NCBI GenBank assembly: GCA_011375175.1
Contig: DRME01000121.1
Span: 1-39,597, forward strand
Source of the DNA: Deltaproteobacteria bacterium
GTDB taxonomy: Bacteria; Desulfobacterota; GWC2-55-46; DRME01
Direction: 5' to 3'
Length of the DNA: 39,597 nucleotides
How positions within the stretch are numbered: the first letter of the stretch is position 1; each line of letters starts with the position of its first letter. Under the pieces are notes generated by a model. It did no database searches and was not told where the DNA came from. It was given only the letters and a program-made list of their open reading frames with translations. A program made the position numbers and the translations under genes. Shown in pieces: positions 17,879 to 26,180 of this stretch.

Positions 17879-19327
17879 TCAGACCTCCTCGTGGCTTGTT
17901 TCGCACCCTGGCGAGCGCTCGGCGCCGGCAAGAGGTAGCCGCACGGTGAAGACGCTCCCCTTGCCGTAGACGCTCCTCACCTCTATGGTGCCTTTCATGG
18001 ACTCCACTATCTCCTTGCATATGCTCAGGCCCAGCCCCGCTCCGCCGACCTCCCTTGTCCGCGCCTTGTCGACGCGGTAGAAGCGGTCGAAGACGTGGGG
18101 CAGGTCCTCCTCGGCGATGCCGCAGCCCGTGTCCCTTACGGTAAGTATAGCAGAACCGTTCTTTTCTTCCAGGCAAACGTTGACCATGCCGCCGGCCGGC
18201 GTGTACTTGACGGCGTTTTCGAGGAGGTTGTAGACGAGCTGGCCGAGCATGTAGGCGTCGCCCATGACCGTCACGGGCGCGAGCGAGTCGCCGGTTATGG
18301 AGACTCCCCTGTCGGCGCCGCGTTTCTTGATGTTCTCGACGACGCTTGCCACGGTGGCGTCGAACCTCACCCTTGCGGCGAGCATGTGGCCGTTCTTGTC
18401 GGAGCGGGCGAGCATGAGCAGATTCTGCACGATGTGGCTGAGGCGGTCTATCTCCTCGAGGGCGCTCTCCAGGATGGTGCGGAGCTCGGCGGCCGAGGCG
18501 TTGGAGCGAAGGGCCACCTCGATCTCGCCCTTGAGCACGGTGAGCGGCGTTCTGAGCTCGTGGGAGGCGTCGGCGGTGAACTGTTTTATCTGGCGGAAGG
18601 AGCGCTCGAGCCTGCCTATCATGTCGTTGAAGGTCTCGGCGAGCCGGCCGATCTCGTCCTTCGGGCCGTCGATGTGGAGCCGTTCGTTGAGGTTCTCGGC
18701 CCCGATGCGCCGCGCCATGGTCGTTATGGCGTCCACGGGCCTGAGGGCCTTGCCCGAGAGGAACCACCCCACCCAGCTCGCCACGATGATCGAGGCGGCC
18801 ACGCCGAAGATGAACATGTAGACCATGCCGTGGAAGAGTTTTTCGCTCCCCTCCAGGGAGGTGCCGACCTGGACTATGGCCGCCACACCCTTGCGTTTCA
18901 CGATGATGGGCTTGGTGACCACCCGCACGGGATAGCGGCCGAACCCCTCGATGATCCCGTAGTGGGTGCGGCCGCGCAGGGCCTCCTTTAGCGCCTCTTG
19001 CGACACGGGCAGCGACATCTCCTCGAGCGACGTGGAACGGCCCTTGATCTCACCGGACGGGTCGAGGACCTGTATGTAGTTGCCCGTGGTCCTTATGCCG
19101 AAAAAGCGCTCCAGTATGACGTCGAAGTGGCTCGGCAGGATGAGCTCGCCCGAGCTCTTGACGACGAGATGCCCCATCATCTCGGCTATGGAGCCGAGCT
19201 GCTTGTCGATGCTGTCCATGTAGACCTTGGAGAGGGTGTAGAAGAAGACCACCGCCGAGGCCACGAGCGTGACCGTGAGCAGCGAGACGTACCAGAGGGT
19301 GAGCCTTGTGCGGATCGACAGGGTCAT
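17879..19327 (-). CDS. Membrane sensor histidine kinase (no response regulator adjacent)
   Basis: 482 residues. Helix 1 about 10-31, periplasmic sensor about 32-165, helix 2 about 168-190, HAMP about 191-245. The kinase core has the H-box FTADASHELRTPL (His256), the N-box NLLENAVKYTPAGG, G1 DTGCGIAEEDLPHVFDRFYR and G2 GGAGLGLSICKEI. This resembles the heavy-metal/envelope-stress group of EnvZ/CusS-type kinases. The start is the ATG at 19327 (GGAAGG upstream); an upstream in-frame Pro/Arg-rich extension is rejected. No response regulator occurs nearby. It is followed after three bases by pfkA. Confidence 0.9.
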   Translation of the reverse strand: MTLSIRTRLTLWYVSLLTVTLVASAVVFFYTLSKVYMDSIDKQLGSIAEMMGHLVVKSSGELILPSHFDVILERFFGIRTTGNYIQVLDPSGEIKGRSTSLEEMSLPVSQEALKEALRGRTHYGIIEGFGRYPVRVVTKPIIVKRKGVAAIVQVGTSLEGSEKLFHGMVYMFIFGVAASIIVASWVGWFLSGKALRPVDAITTMARRIGAENLNERLHIDGPKDEIGRLAETFNDMIGRLERSFRQIKQFTADASHELRTPLTVLKGEIEVALRSNASAAELRTILESALEEIDRLSHIVQNLLMLARSDKNGHMLAARVRFDATVASVVENIKKRGADRGVSITGDSLAPVTVMGDAYMLGQLVYNLLENAVKYTPAGGMVNVCLEEKNGSAILTVRDTGCGIAEEDLPHVFDRFYRVDKARTREVGGAGLGLSICKEIVESMKGTIEVRSVYGKGSVFTVRLPLAGAERSPGCETSHEEV

Positions 19328-19403
19328 GAAGCCTTCCGTTTCCGGCCGGACGGTATCCGGTTCATCGGTCCTCGGCTGCTGGCGAGGAGGCGGCGCGGGC
19401 AAG

Positions 19404-19447
19404 CGGAAAAAGATTACGCCGGACATGCCCCGAGGACATGTCCGGCG
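19404..19447 (-). terminator. Intrinsic terminator after the Ser-rich lipoprotein gene
   Basis: On the minus strand, an 11-bp perfect stem (CGCCGGACATG, 9-base loop, CATGTCCGGCG; 19417-19447) is followed within four bases by TCTTTTTCC. It begins 30 bp after the lipoprotein stop codon and separates that gene from the histidine kinase. Confidence 0.8.
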
Positions 19448-19477
19448 TCTGGATCGTCGGTTTCAAGGGTGAGGTCT

Positions 19478-20482
19478 TTACCAGGTCTGCACGCCGGAGT
19501 CGTACTCGTAGGTGCCGTCGCCGTCGGCGTCGACCTCGACGCGGTACTGGGTGGACGAGACGAAGGTGAGTCTCGCCTTGGAGCCGCCGGAGCCGGTGAC
19601 GACGATAACGCCCGCCGAGGGCCAGGTGTCGGAGTCGTTGATCCGGATGGCCTCGGTGGTGGCTATGTCCACGTAGCCGTAGTCCGGGTGGTAGAAGCGG
19701 CCGCTCGTGATGTTGATCTCCATGTAGCTGCCGGCGTCGTTTATGGTGAGCACGAGGTTTTCGACCTTGTAGACCTTGCCGGTCGCATTGTCGCGCAGGA
19801 CCATGCTCGATATGGTGGCCGTAGTCGGCGTGGCCGTGTAGTCGTAGGAGGCCGTGGCGTCGACGGTGAAGGACGAGCTGCCCTGGCTGAAGGAGACGGA
19901 CGAGAGCGTCAGCGAGAGGGTCTTTATGCTGAGGTCGGTGAGGTCGATGGAGCCCGTGAAGGAGCCGCTGCCCGTGGCGGTGACGCCGGAGGCGCAGAAG
20001 TCGTTGAAGGTTATGGTGCCGGAGAAGGTGCCGTCTATGTTGTAGGATATGGAGAGGGTGGCGGAGCCTGGATCGGTTTCACACTTGCCGTTCACCGTCC
20101 TGTCTATGGTGACCGCCGCGGCGGCCGACGGCGGGCCGGCCGTGGAGAAATCGACCTGCGAGAAGGCCTCCTCGATTACGGCCGATATGGCCAGGTGGGC
20201 GGGCCTTGCGCCGCCTGAAGAGGGAGCGGTCACGTAACCGCCGGCCGAACCGGTGCCGGCCGCCGTGTTGCCGCTCTGGTAGGCGCTGGTGGAGATGGTC
20301 GAGCCGTTGCTCGAATCGACCGTGGCCTGCGATGAGGAACCCGAGTATGTGAGCGACGACGTTGACGATGAAGACGACGATGACGACGTGTTGTTGCTGT
20401 CGCCTCCGCCGCAGGCGGTAAGCGTCACGGCCAGTGCCGCCGAAACGGCCCATGAAAGAGATCGATGCAAGATGGTCTTCAT
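19478..20482 (-). CDS. Secreted Ser/Thr-rich lipoprotein, function unknown
   Basis: 334 residues. Signal peptide about 1-23 ends in a lipobox (LTAC, Cys24), followed by GGGD and a long Ser/Gly linker (about 25-80). The rest is strongly beta-rich with repeated Thr/Ser patterns (GTFSGTITFNDF, GSGSFTGSIDL), and ends in DADGDGTYEYDSGVQTW, an Asp-rich loop that could bind calcium. Probably a surface or periplasmic beta-sandwich protein anchored to a membrane. No family is recognised. AAGGAGAGGG precedes the ATG. It starts 57 bp after the crp/fnr-type gene and ends at a good terminator. Confidence 0.75.
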   Translation of the reverse strand: MKTILHRSLSWAVSAALAVTLTACGGGDSNNTSSSSSSSSTSSLTYSGSSSQATVDSSNGSTISTSAYQSGNTAAGTGSAGGYVTAPSSGGARPAHLAISAVIEEAFSQVDFSTAGPPSAAAAVTIDRTVNGKCETDPGSATLSISYNIDGTFSGTITFNDFCASGVTATGSGSFTGSIDLTDLSIKTLSLTLSSVSFSQGSSSFTVDATASYDYTATPTTATISSMVLRDNATGKVYKVENLVLTINDAGSYMEINITSGRFYHPDYGYVDIATTEAIRINDSDTWPSAGVIVVTGSGGSKARLTFVSSTQYRVEVDADGDGTYEYDSGVQTW

Positions 20483-20539
20483 TTGCCCTCTCCTTTCGTG
20501 CTTTGCCGGGAATTGCTCGGCGGACCGGGGCCTCGCCGC

Positions 20540-21253
20540 TCAGGCCATGCTCTCGCCGACGGCCTTGAGCCTCTCCACGGACTTTATGATTATCTCCTTG
20601 CGCCTTATGTCTATGATTCCGTCGTCCTTGAAGGCCTTGAGCAGCCTTATGGAAGTCTCCTGGGTTATGCCGAGAAGCTCGGCTATCTCCAGGCGCGACA
20701 GCGTGAGGTTCAGCCTCACCTGGCCGTCCACCTTCTCGCCGTACTCGTCCGCCAGGGTGCAGAGAAGGTGCGCAAGCTTCTCGCGGGCGTTCATGAGGCC
20801 GAGCGTGCCTATGCGCTCGTAGGCCTGGTTGAGCTCCCTGCCCAGCGCGAAGATGAGCTTTCTGGCCACGCCCGGCGACCTGTCCAGTATAGCAAGAAAG
20901 GACTCCCTCTTTATGTAACAGAGCTCACAGTTGTCCATGGCCACCGCCGTATTGGCGTACACGGCACCGTCGTAGAGGACCTCCATGCCGAGCAGGTCCC
21001 CGGGATAGAGTATCCTTATAATCTGCTCCTTTCCGGCCGCCGAACTGCGCACGAGCTTGACCCTGCCGGTGCGGACCACGTAAAGGCCCGTGCAGGGATC
21101 GCCCTCCAGATAGACGATGTCGCGCTTCCTGAAGGACGAAATGACAACAACATCCTTGAAGTCGTCAAGCTGCTCTTCCGTAAGATCGGCAAACAGCGTG
21201 TTTTCTTTAATGTAACAGTGACAAATGGCGCACAGTGAATTTTTCGACTTCAT
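20540..21253 (-). CDS. Crp/Fnr-family transcription regulator with N-terminal cysteines
   Basis: 237 residues. An N-terminal Cys group, CAICHC (C8, C11, C13), precedes a cyclic-nucleotide-binding-type beta-barrel (about 20-135; LYPGDLLGMEVLYDG), a dimer helix (about 138-165) and a winged helix-turn-helix (about 175-225; LSRLEIAELLGITQETSIRLLKAF). C53, C110 and C113 are additional. FNR binds an oxygen-sensing [4Fe-4S] cluster through an N-terminal Cys group plus one internal Cys, but the spacing here differs, so a cluster is possible and unproven. AAGGAG lies five bases before the ATG, with repeat R5 immediately upstream. Targets unknown; the cytochrome operon is a reasonable guess. Confidence 0.88.
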   Translation of the reverse strand: MKSKNSLCAICHCYIKENTLFADLTEEQLDDFKDVVVISSFRKRDIVYLEGDPCTGLYVVRTGRVKLVRSSAAGKEQIIRILYPGDLLGMEVLYDGAVYANTAVAMDNCELCYIKRESFLAILDRSPGVARKLIFALGRELNQAYERIGTLGLMNAREKLAHLLCTLADEYGEKVDGQVRLNLTLSRLEIAELLGITQETSIRLLKAFKDDGIIDIRRKEIIIKSVERLKAVGESMA

Positions 21254-21274
21254 CGAAACTCCTTGGGGAAAGTC

Positions 21275-21477
21275 TGATTAATTACACTGGGGGAAACTTT
21301 CTGTAGAAAGTTTCCCCCAGACCCCCTTCAAAGACTTTCAATGCGAGTTGGTTTCCCCCTGTTTTGCCAGGCAAAACAGGGGGAAACCAACTCGCGTTAA
21401 AAGTTTTTGGAGGGAGTCTGAGGGAACCGTGGGTCTGTGACCCTTTTACAAAAAGGTTCCCTCAGGGTAAATAATCA
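21275..21477. repeat. R-family hairpin repeat, copy R5 (complete)
   Basis: The clearest complete copy. It is bounded by TGATTAATTAC on the left and its near complement GTAAATAATCA on the right. Inside: hairpin CTGGGGGAAACTTTC with complement (21287-21320), a linker, central 26-bp stem (about 21341-21394), a linker, and a third hairpin with a GGGTC-TGT-GACCC side arm. The left half is an imperfect complement of the whole right half. It sits 10 bp after the stop of the TPR/PgaB-like gene and about 21 bp before the start of the crp/fnr-type gene, filling the whole gap. Confidence 0.88.
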
Positions 21478-21487
21478 AAGCTTTCTT

Positions 21488-23065
21488 TCATCGGGGTGGT
21501 TTGGAGCGGCCGGTCGTCGGCGGTTCGAGGAGCGCCATGCCTGCCGGGGCGCCGAGTTCACCGAAGGGGAAGCCCGCGCGGTAGGGGACGACGGCTATGC
21601 TCACTTTTTTACGGGCCTTTATCCACCTGATGAGTTCCACCACCCTGTGTTCCGGCAGGGGTTCGCGGGTCTTCCAGTCTATGGTCTGGAGCTTTATGAG
21701 GACCCGTCGCGGCTCGCCCACCAGACGCGAGGCCTCCTCGACCATCCACTTGATGAGTCCCTCGACCTCCTCGGGCGCGAGGCCGAGTTCCTTTTCCATC
21801 TGGCGCTGGTAGGCCATGATGGAGAAGTAGTCGAAGCCCGCCTCGATGGCGGCCGGGAGATTCTGGGAGAGCCAGGCGAGGGCGTAGGGCGGATTGGTCA
21901 CCGACTCGTACATGAGGTTGACGGCGAAGCTGACCCCCGGATTGCGCTCTCTGACCGTGTCCATGAGCCTGCGTGCAACGGCCAGAAGCCTTGCGTTCTT
22001 CCACGAGGCCCACTCCCAGAACTCGCCGCCGTATGCGGGGCTTGAGTCGCGGTAGCCCACGAAGAGCCTCTTGGGGTCGAGCGTCTTTCCCGTCTCGCGC
22101 CGGAAGAGCCGCTCCGCGTGTTTGCCGAAGCCCTCGTTGTGGCGCAGCACAAGGTCGTCCTGGAAGAGTATGCCGTCTATGTCGTAGGCCGCCAGGTCGG
22201 CGTAAAGGGCCTCGAGGTGGGCCACCGCCTCGTCGTTGAAGAGGTCGAGTCCCTTGCAGGCCGTGACGGCGCCTCTGCCGATGTCGTAGGCCCGGCAGGC
22301 GAGGTCCTTTCTCCCCTCCAGCCCGTAGTCTGCGTAACGGGTCGTCATCCAGGCGAAGACCTTCAGTCCCCTGGCATGGGCCATGGAGAGGATGGGACCG
22401 AGCACGTCGGCCACCACCGGCGCGTGCGACGTCCTGAAGTAGACGCCCGAAGGCCCATTCCCCGCCGCGCGGAGGTGGAAACGGTCGCCGCGGTTGTGGA
22501 AGACCCGGACGATGATCGTATTGACGCCCGAAGAGCCGAGCCTTTCGAGCTCGGCGTCGATCTCACCGAGGCTGCGGCCGTCAAAGAGCATGACCTGCAC
22601 GGCCCGAAGCGCCTCCACCTTGCTGTCGAGGGCGGAGCCGCCACGGGGGCCCGTCGGCGTCGAGACGGCCGGCTCGGCGTGGCGGCCCTTGTACTTGTCG
22701 TTGTCCAGCGCCGCCACGTATCGGCGCAGGGCCTCTTCGACGAGCGGGCTGTCCGGGAAGTTCCTGATGAAGAGCTTATATTCCGACGCGGCCTCCCTGT
22801 AGCGGCCCCGGCCCATGTAACATTCGGCCAGCCCGAACTGGGCGCCCTCGACGTAGGAGCTTGCCGGGAAGCGCTCTATGACCCGCTGGAACTCGCGGGC
22901 CGCCATGGCGTAGTGGCGCTGCTCGAAGAGCAGGCTCGCGTACTTGAACTGGGCGCGCGCCGAGTAGAGCGCCGAGGGCGCCGTGTCGGCCCGGGCCGAC
23001 ACGGCGCACAGAGAGAGCATCACGCCCAGAACGGCCGGAGCGAGTCTTTCAAGCCCCCTGCTCAT
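21488..23065 (-). CDS. TPR protein fused to a PgaB-like glycosidase domain
   Basis: 525 residues. Signal peptide about 1-26, three TPR-like repeats about 33-130 (YSARAQFKYASLLFEQRHY, VEGAQFGLAECYMGRGRY), a short linker, and a (beta/alpha)8-type domain about 150-505. Motifs FAWMTTRYADYG and DIDGILFQDD match the C-terminal glycoside-hydrolase half of PgaB (GH153-like), which cleaves poly-N-acetylglucosamine; the paired aspartates after ILFQ are the likely catalytic residues. The N-terminal deacetylase half of PgaB is absent, and no pga genes lie nearby. The start overlaps the radA stop by four bases (ATGA), so the two are translationally coupled. Substrate unknown. Confidence 0.78.
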   Translation of the reverse strand: MSRGLERLAPAVLGVMLSLCAVSARADTAPSALYSARAQFKYASLLFEQRHYAMAAREFQRVIERFPASSYVEGAQFGLAECYMGRGRYREAASEYKLFIRNFPDSPLVEEALRRYVAALDNDKYKGRHAEPAVSTPTGPRGGSALDSKVEALRAVQVMLFDGRSLGEIDAELERLGSSGVNTIIVRVFHNRGDRFHLRAAGNGPSGVYFRTSHAPVVADVLGPILSMAHARGLKVFAWMTTRYADYGLEGRKDLACRAYDIGRGAVTACKGLDLFNDEAVAHLEALYADLAAYDIDGILFQDDLVLRHNEGFGKHAERLFRRETGKTLDPKRLFVGYRDSSPAYGGEFWEWASWKNARLLAVARRLMDTVRERNPGVSFAVNLMYESVTNPPYALAWLSQNLPAAIEAGFDYFSIMAYQRQMEKELGLAPEEVEGLIKWMVEEASRLVGEPRRVLIKLQTIDWKTREPLPEHRVVELIRWIKARKKVSIAVVPYRAGFPFGELGAPAGMALLEPPTTGRSKPPR

Positions 23066-24471
23066 CGGACCCCGCGCTTCCCCGCGGCCGGCTCCACGCT
23101 CTCCCTCGACCCGGCGAAGAGCCGCTCCATGGCCTCGGCCACCGAAGCCACGCCCGTGAGCGTCATCTTCGCGCCGTCGGCGTCCTTGAGGCGCCGCAGG
23201 TTGTCGCTCGGCAGTATGCAGCTCGTGAAGCCGAGCTTTTCGGCCTCGCGCACGCGCTGGCCGGCCTGGCTCACGGCGCGCACCTCGCCGGCGAGCCCCA
23301 CCTCGCCGAAGATGACGGCGCCGGGGTCGACGGCCCTGTCGAGAAAGTTGGAGGCCACCGAGGCGATTATGCCGAGATCGGCGGCCGGTTCGTCGACCCG
23401 TATGCCGCCCGTTACCTTCACGTATATGTCGTGGCCCGCCAGCATGATGCCCGCCTTTTTCTCCAGCACCGCCACCATGAGCGAGACCCTGCTTGCGTCC
23501 ACCCCCACGACCGTGCGCCGCGGCACGCCGAAGACGGTGGGACAGACAAGGCTCTGGACCTCGACGAGTATGGTCCTCGTGCCCTCGAGGCAGGAGAGCA
23601 CGGCCGAGCCCGACGCGCCCACGGGCCTCTCGGCGAGGAAGAGCCGCGAGGGGTTGGTCACCTCGTCGAGCCCCGAGCCCGTCATCTCGAAGACCCCTAT
23701 CTCCATGGCCGAGCCGTAACGGTTCTTCACGGCCCTCAGGACCCTGAAGGGATGACCGCCCTCGCCTTCGAAGTAGAGGACCGTGTCGACCATGTGTTCG
23801 AGCACCCTCGGACCGGCTATGACCCCCTCCTTGGTGACGTGGCCCACGAGAAAGACCGGCACGTCGAGGCCCCTTGCAAGGGCGGTGAGCCGGGCCGTGA
23901 CCTCGCGCAACTGGCCCACGCTGCCGGGCGCGGCGTCGAGCGAGTCGGAGAAGACGGTCTGGACCGAGTCGACCACCACGGCCCGCGGTGATGTCTGCTC
24001 GATGGTGGAGAGGATCGGTCCGAGCGAGGTCTCGGTCTGAACGAGGAGCCTGTCGGAGAGGACGCCGAGGCGCTCGGCCCTGAGCCTTATCTGGCGCCGG
24101 GACTCCTCGCCCGAGACGTAGAGCACCGGCGCTCCCTTTTCCGCCATGCGCCCGCAGGCCTGGAGCAGCAGCGTGGACTTGCCTATGCCCGGGTCGCCGC
24201 CGACGAGCACGGCGGAACCCCTCACGAGCCCCCCGCCCAGCACCCTGTCGAGCTCGCCCAGACCGGTCGAGACCCTCTCGTCGCCGCCTGAGCCGAGCGA
24301 GGTGACCGGCGCGGGGGCCGTGGATACGGAGAGGACGGCGGGACGGTCCCCGCCCTCAGTCTCCTCGACGAAGAGGTTCCAGCCGCCGCACTGGGGGCAG
24401 CGGCCGAGCCACTTTGCCGAGCCGTGGCCGCAGCCCTGGCACCTGTAAACGGTCCTTGCCCTGCCGCTCAC
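23062..24471 (-). CDS. radA: DNA repair ATPase RadA/Sms
   Basis: 469 residues. Helps branch migration during homologous recombination. The N-terminal zinc finger is CQGC and CPQC (C11, C14, C25, C28). The RecA-like core has Walker A GGDPGIGKST (91-100) and the RadA-specific KNRYGS motif. The C-terminal Lon-protease-like domain (about 290-455) includes VGLAGEVRAVSQAGQRVREAEKLGF. All family hallmarks are present. It is the first gene of a minus-strand pair and is divergent from the HEAT-repeat gene across about 100 bp. Confidence 0.97.
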   Translation of the reverse strand: MSGRARTVYRCQGCGHGSAKWLGRCPQCGGWNLFVEETEGGDRPAVLSVSTAPAPVTSLGSGGDERVSTGLGELDRVLGGGLVRGSAVLVGGDPGIGKSTLLLQACGRMAEKGAPVLYVSGEESRRQIRLRAERLGVLSDRLLVQTETSLGPILSTIEQTSPRAVVVDSVQTVFSDSLDAAPGSVGQLREVTARLTALARGLDVPVFLVGHVTKEGVIAGPRVLEHMVDTVLYFEGEGGHPFRVLRAVKNRYGSAMEIGVFEMTGSGLDEVTNPSRLFLAERPVGASGSAVLSCLEGTRTILVEVQSLVCPTVFGVPRRTVVGVDASRVSLMVAVLEKKAGIMLAGHDIYVKVTGGIRVDEPAADLGIIASVASNFLDRAVDPGAVIFGEVGLAGEVRAVSQAGQRVREAEKLGFTSCILPSDNLRRLKDADGAKMTLTGVASVAEAMERLFAGSRESVEPAAGKRGVR

Positions 24472-24513
24472 CGGGAGCCCCGCCCCGCCAAAGGCTTCAG
24501 GGGAGCTTTACAA

Positions 24514-24541
24514 TTGACAAAAGTACGTCTTTTGCTATGAT
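24514..24541 (+). promoter_or_regulatory. Sigma70-type promoter for the HEAT/HD-GYP operon
   Basis: TTGACA (24514-24519), a 16-base spacer and TATGAT (24536-24541) form a near-consensus promoter in the 101 bp between divergent radA and the HEAT-repeat gene. The predicted start lies near 24548, giving a leader of about 25 nt. Confidence 0.75.
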
Positions 24542-24572
24542 GAAACCCATAGCGTAACCTTGCGGAAACGGC

Positions 24573-26180
24573 ATGTCTACCGAACTTGCGAGCCACACAA
24601 ACATACTAATTGAACTCAATAAAGCTGTCAAGACACTTCATTTCTACCCCAAGGGGCACCCCAACCTCTCGGCCATCCTCTCCAACTGCTTCACCACTCT
24701 GAAGGAGGCCGCGTCCGCCGGGGGCGGGATGAAATGGAGGGTCGACCAGAAGCGCTTCTACGTGGACGGCCGGCCCGTCGAGGCGGCCCAGGCCAGGCTC
24801 GAGCCCCTGGCGCGCCAGTTCTTTCTCAGACGCATCCGCGAGATCACCTACCTGCCCGGACTCACCGAAAAGGACCTCTCCATACTCCTCTCCATACTCA
24901 CCACCGACGCCGAGGCCGTGGAAGACAAAGGCGGCGTTGAGCGTATGCTGGCCGAGATGGGGGCAAGGGGCATACTCTTGAACGAGATGCGCTACGAAGA
25001 CCTCGAACGCCTCGGGGAAGAAGGGGGGGACGAGGGGGGCGGAGAAGAGGGCGACGACGCCGACAGGGTCGTGGACGGGGCCGCCGAAAAGGCGCAGCCC
25101 CCGCAGGCCGAAGAGCCGGACGGGGAGGCGGGCGGGGAGGCGGCCACGGAGGCGGACGGCGAGAGCGGCGAGTCCGTGGAAGGGCTTCTGGAGAGGCTGG
25201 CCGCGGAAGAGGACCTCCATGCCTACACGGAGATCACGGTGAAACTCAAGGAGAGAACACTGCCCCTTCTCGCCGCAGGCGGACTCGACGAGGCCATGGC
25301 CGTGCTCTCGGCGCTCGCCGCCGAGAGCCTGCCGGGCTCTTCAAAGCCCGTGGAGTTCAAGGGCGCGGCTTCCCTCGCGCTCGGCGAACTCCTGACGGTC
25401 GAGACCGTGGCGGAGCTCGTCGGGCGCCTTGCAACGACCGACGAAGCCGAAATCTCCGCCGTCGGCGACATACTCAGGGCCGGCGACAACCGCACGGTCA
25501 ACGAACTCTTGGTGGCCATGACTTCGGCCCGGGACCTCCATGTGAGACGCCACGTATACAACATCCTCCTCTCCATGGGCGAGCGCATACGGGGCGAGCT
25601 CGAAGAGAGGCTCAACGCCGACGACCCCCTGGTCGTGCGCCAGGTGGTCTCGCTGCTCGGCGACATGGCGCTTCCCCATTCGCTCGACTCCCTAACGGCC
25701 GCCTACGGCCACCGGGACGTGAAGGTCAGGAAAGAGGTCCTCAAGGCCGTTGCGCGCATCCCCTCGCCCCGGTCCGTGGAGCTTCTTCTCGGCGCGCTCC
25801 ACGAGGGCGATGACGAGCTTGCGCTCCAGGCCGTCATCTCCCTCGGCGCGCTGCGCGAGAGCTCGGCCGTCGATGCGCTCGGAGAGATCGCCCTGAGGAA
25901 GGACTCCTTCTCCGACAACCCCGCCCTGAGGAAGGAGGCCGTCAAGGCCCTCGGCGCCATCGGCGACCGCTCGGCCGTGCCCTACCTTGCAAGGCTACTC
26001 GAAAAAAGACGCTTTCTCTTCGGCAGGAAGACCAACGAGGAGCTGAAGGTGGCCGCCGTCCTCGCCCTTGGAAGGATAGGCGGGGACGAGGCGGCCGAGG
26101 TCGTGAGGGCGGCGGCCGGGGACGCCGAGGGGGAACTGTACAGGACCTGCAGGAAGGTCCTCGAAGGGATGGACCGATGA
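24573..26180 (+). CDS. HEAT-repeat protein with a domain shared with its neighbour
   Basis: 535 residues, no signal peptide or helix. The N-terminal domain (about 8-150) contains NKAVKTLHFYPKGHPNLSA, closely patterned like the start of the next gene (LNAALISRKLYPPGHPSTT). Then comes an acidic, low-complexity linker (about 150-210; runs of Gly/Glu/Asp), then at least seven HEAT/PBS-lyase-type repeats (about 215-530; VRRHVYNILLSMG, LVVRQVVSLLGDMALPHSL, ALRKEAVKALGAIGD). Such repeats are protein-protein scaffolds. The last bases overlap the next start codon (ATGA), so the two proteins are probably made together and may bind each other. No catalytic motif is visible. Confidence 0.85.
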   Translation: MSTELASHTNILIELNKAVKTLHFYPKGHPNLSAILSNCFTTLKEAASAGGGMKWRVDQKRFYVDGRPVEAAQARLEPLARQFFLRRIREITYLPGLTEKDLSILLSILTTDAEAVEDKGGVERMLAEMGARGILLNEMRYEDLERLGEEGGDEGGGEEGDDADRVVDGAAEKAQPPQAEEPDGEAGGEAATEADGESGESVEGLLERLAAEEDLHAYTEITVKLKERTLPLLAAGGLDEAMAVLSALAAESLPGSSKPVEFKGAASLALGELLTVETVAELVGRLATTDEAEISAVGDILRAGDNRTVNELLVAMTSARDLHVRRHVYNILLSMGERIRGELEERLNADDPLVVRQVVSLLGDMALPHSLDSLTAAYGHRDVKVRKEVLKAVARIPSPRSVELLLGALHEGDDELALQAVISLGALRESSAVDALGEIALRKDSFSDNPALRKEAVKALGAIGDRSAVPYLARLLEKRRFLFGRKTNEELKVAAVLALGRIGGDEAAEVVRAAAGDAEGELYRTCRKVLEGMDR

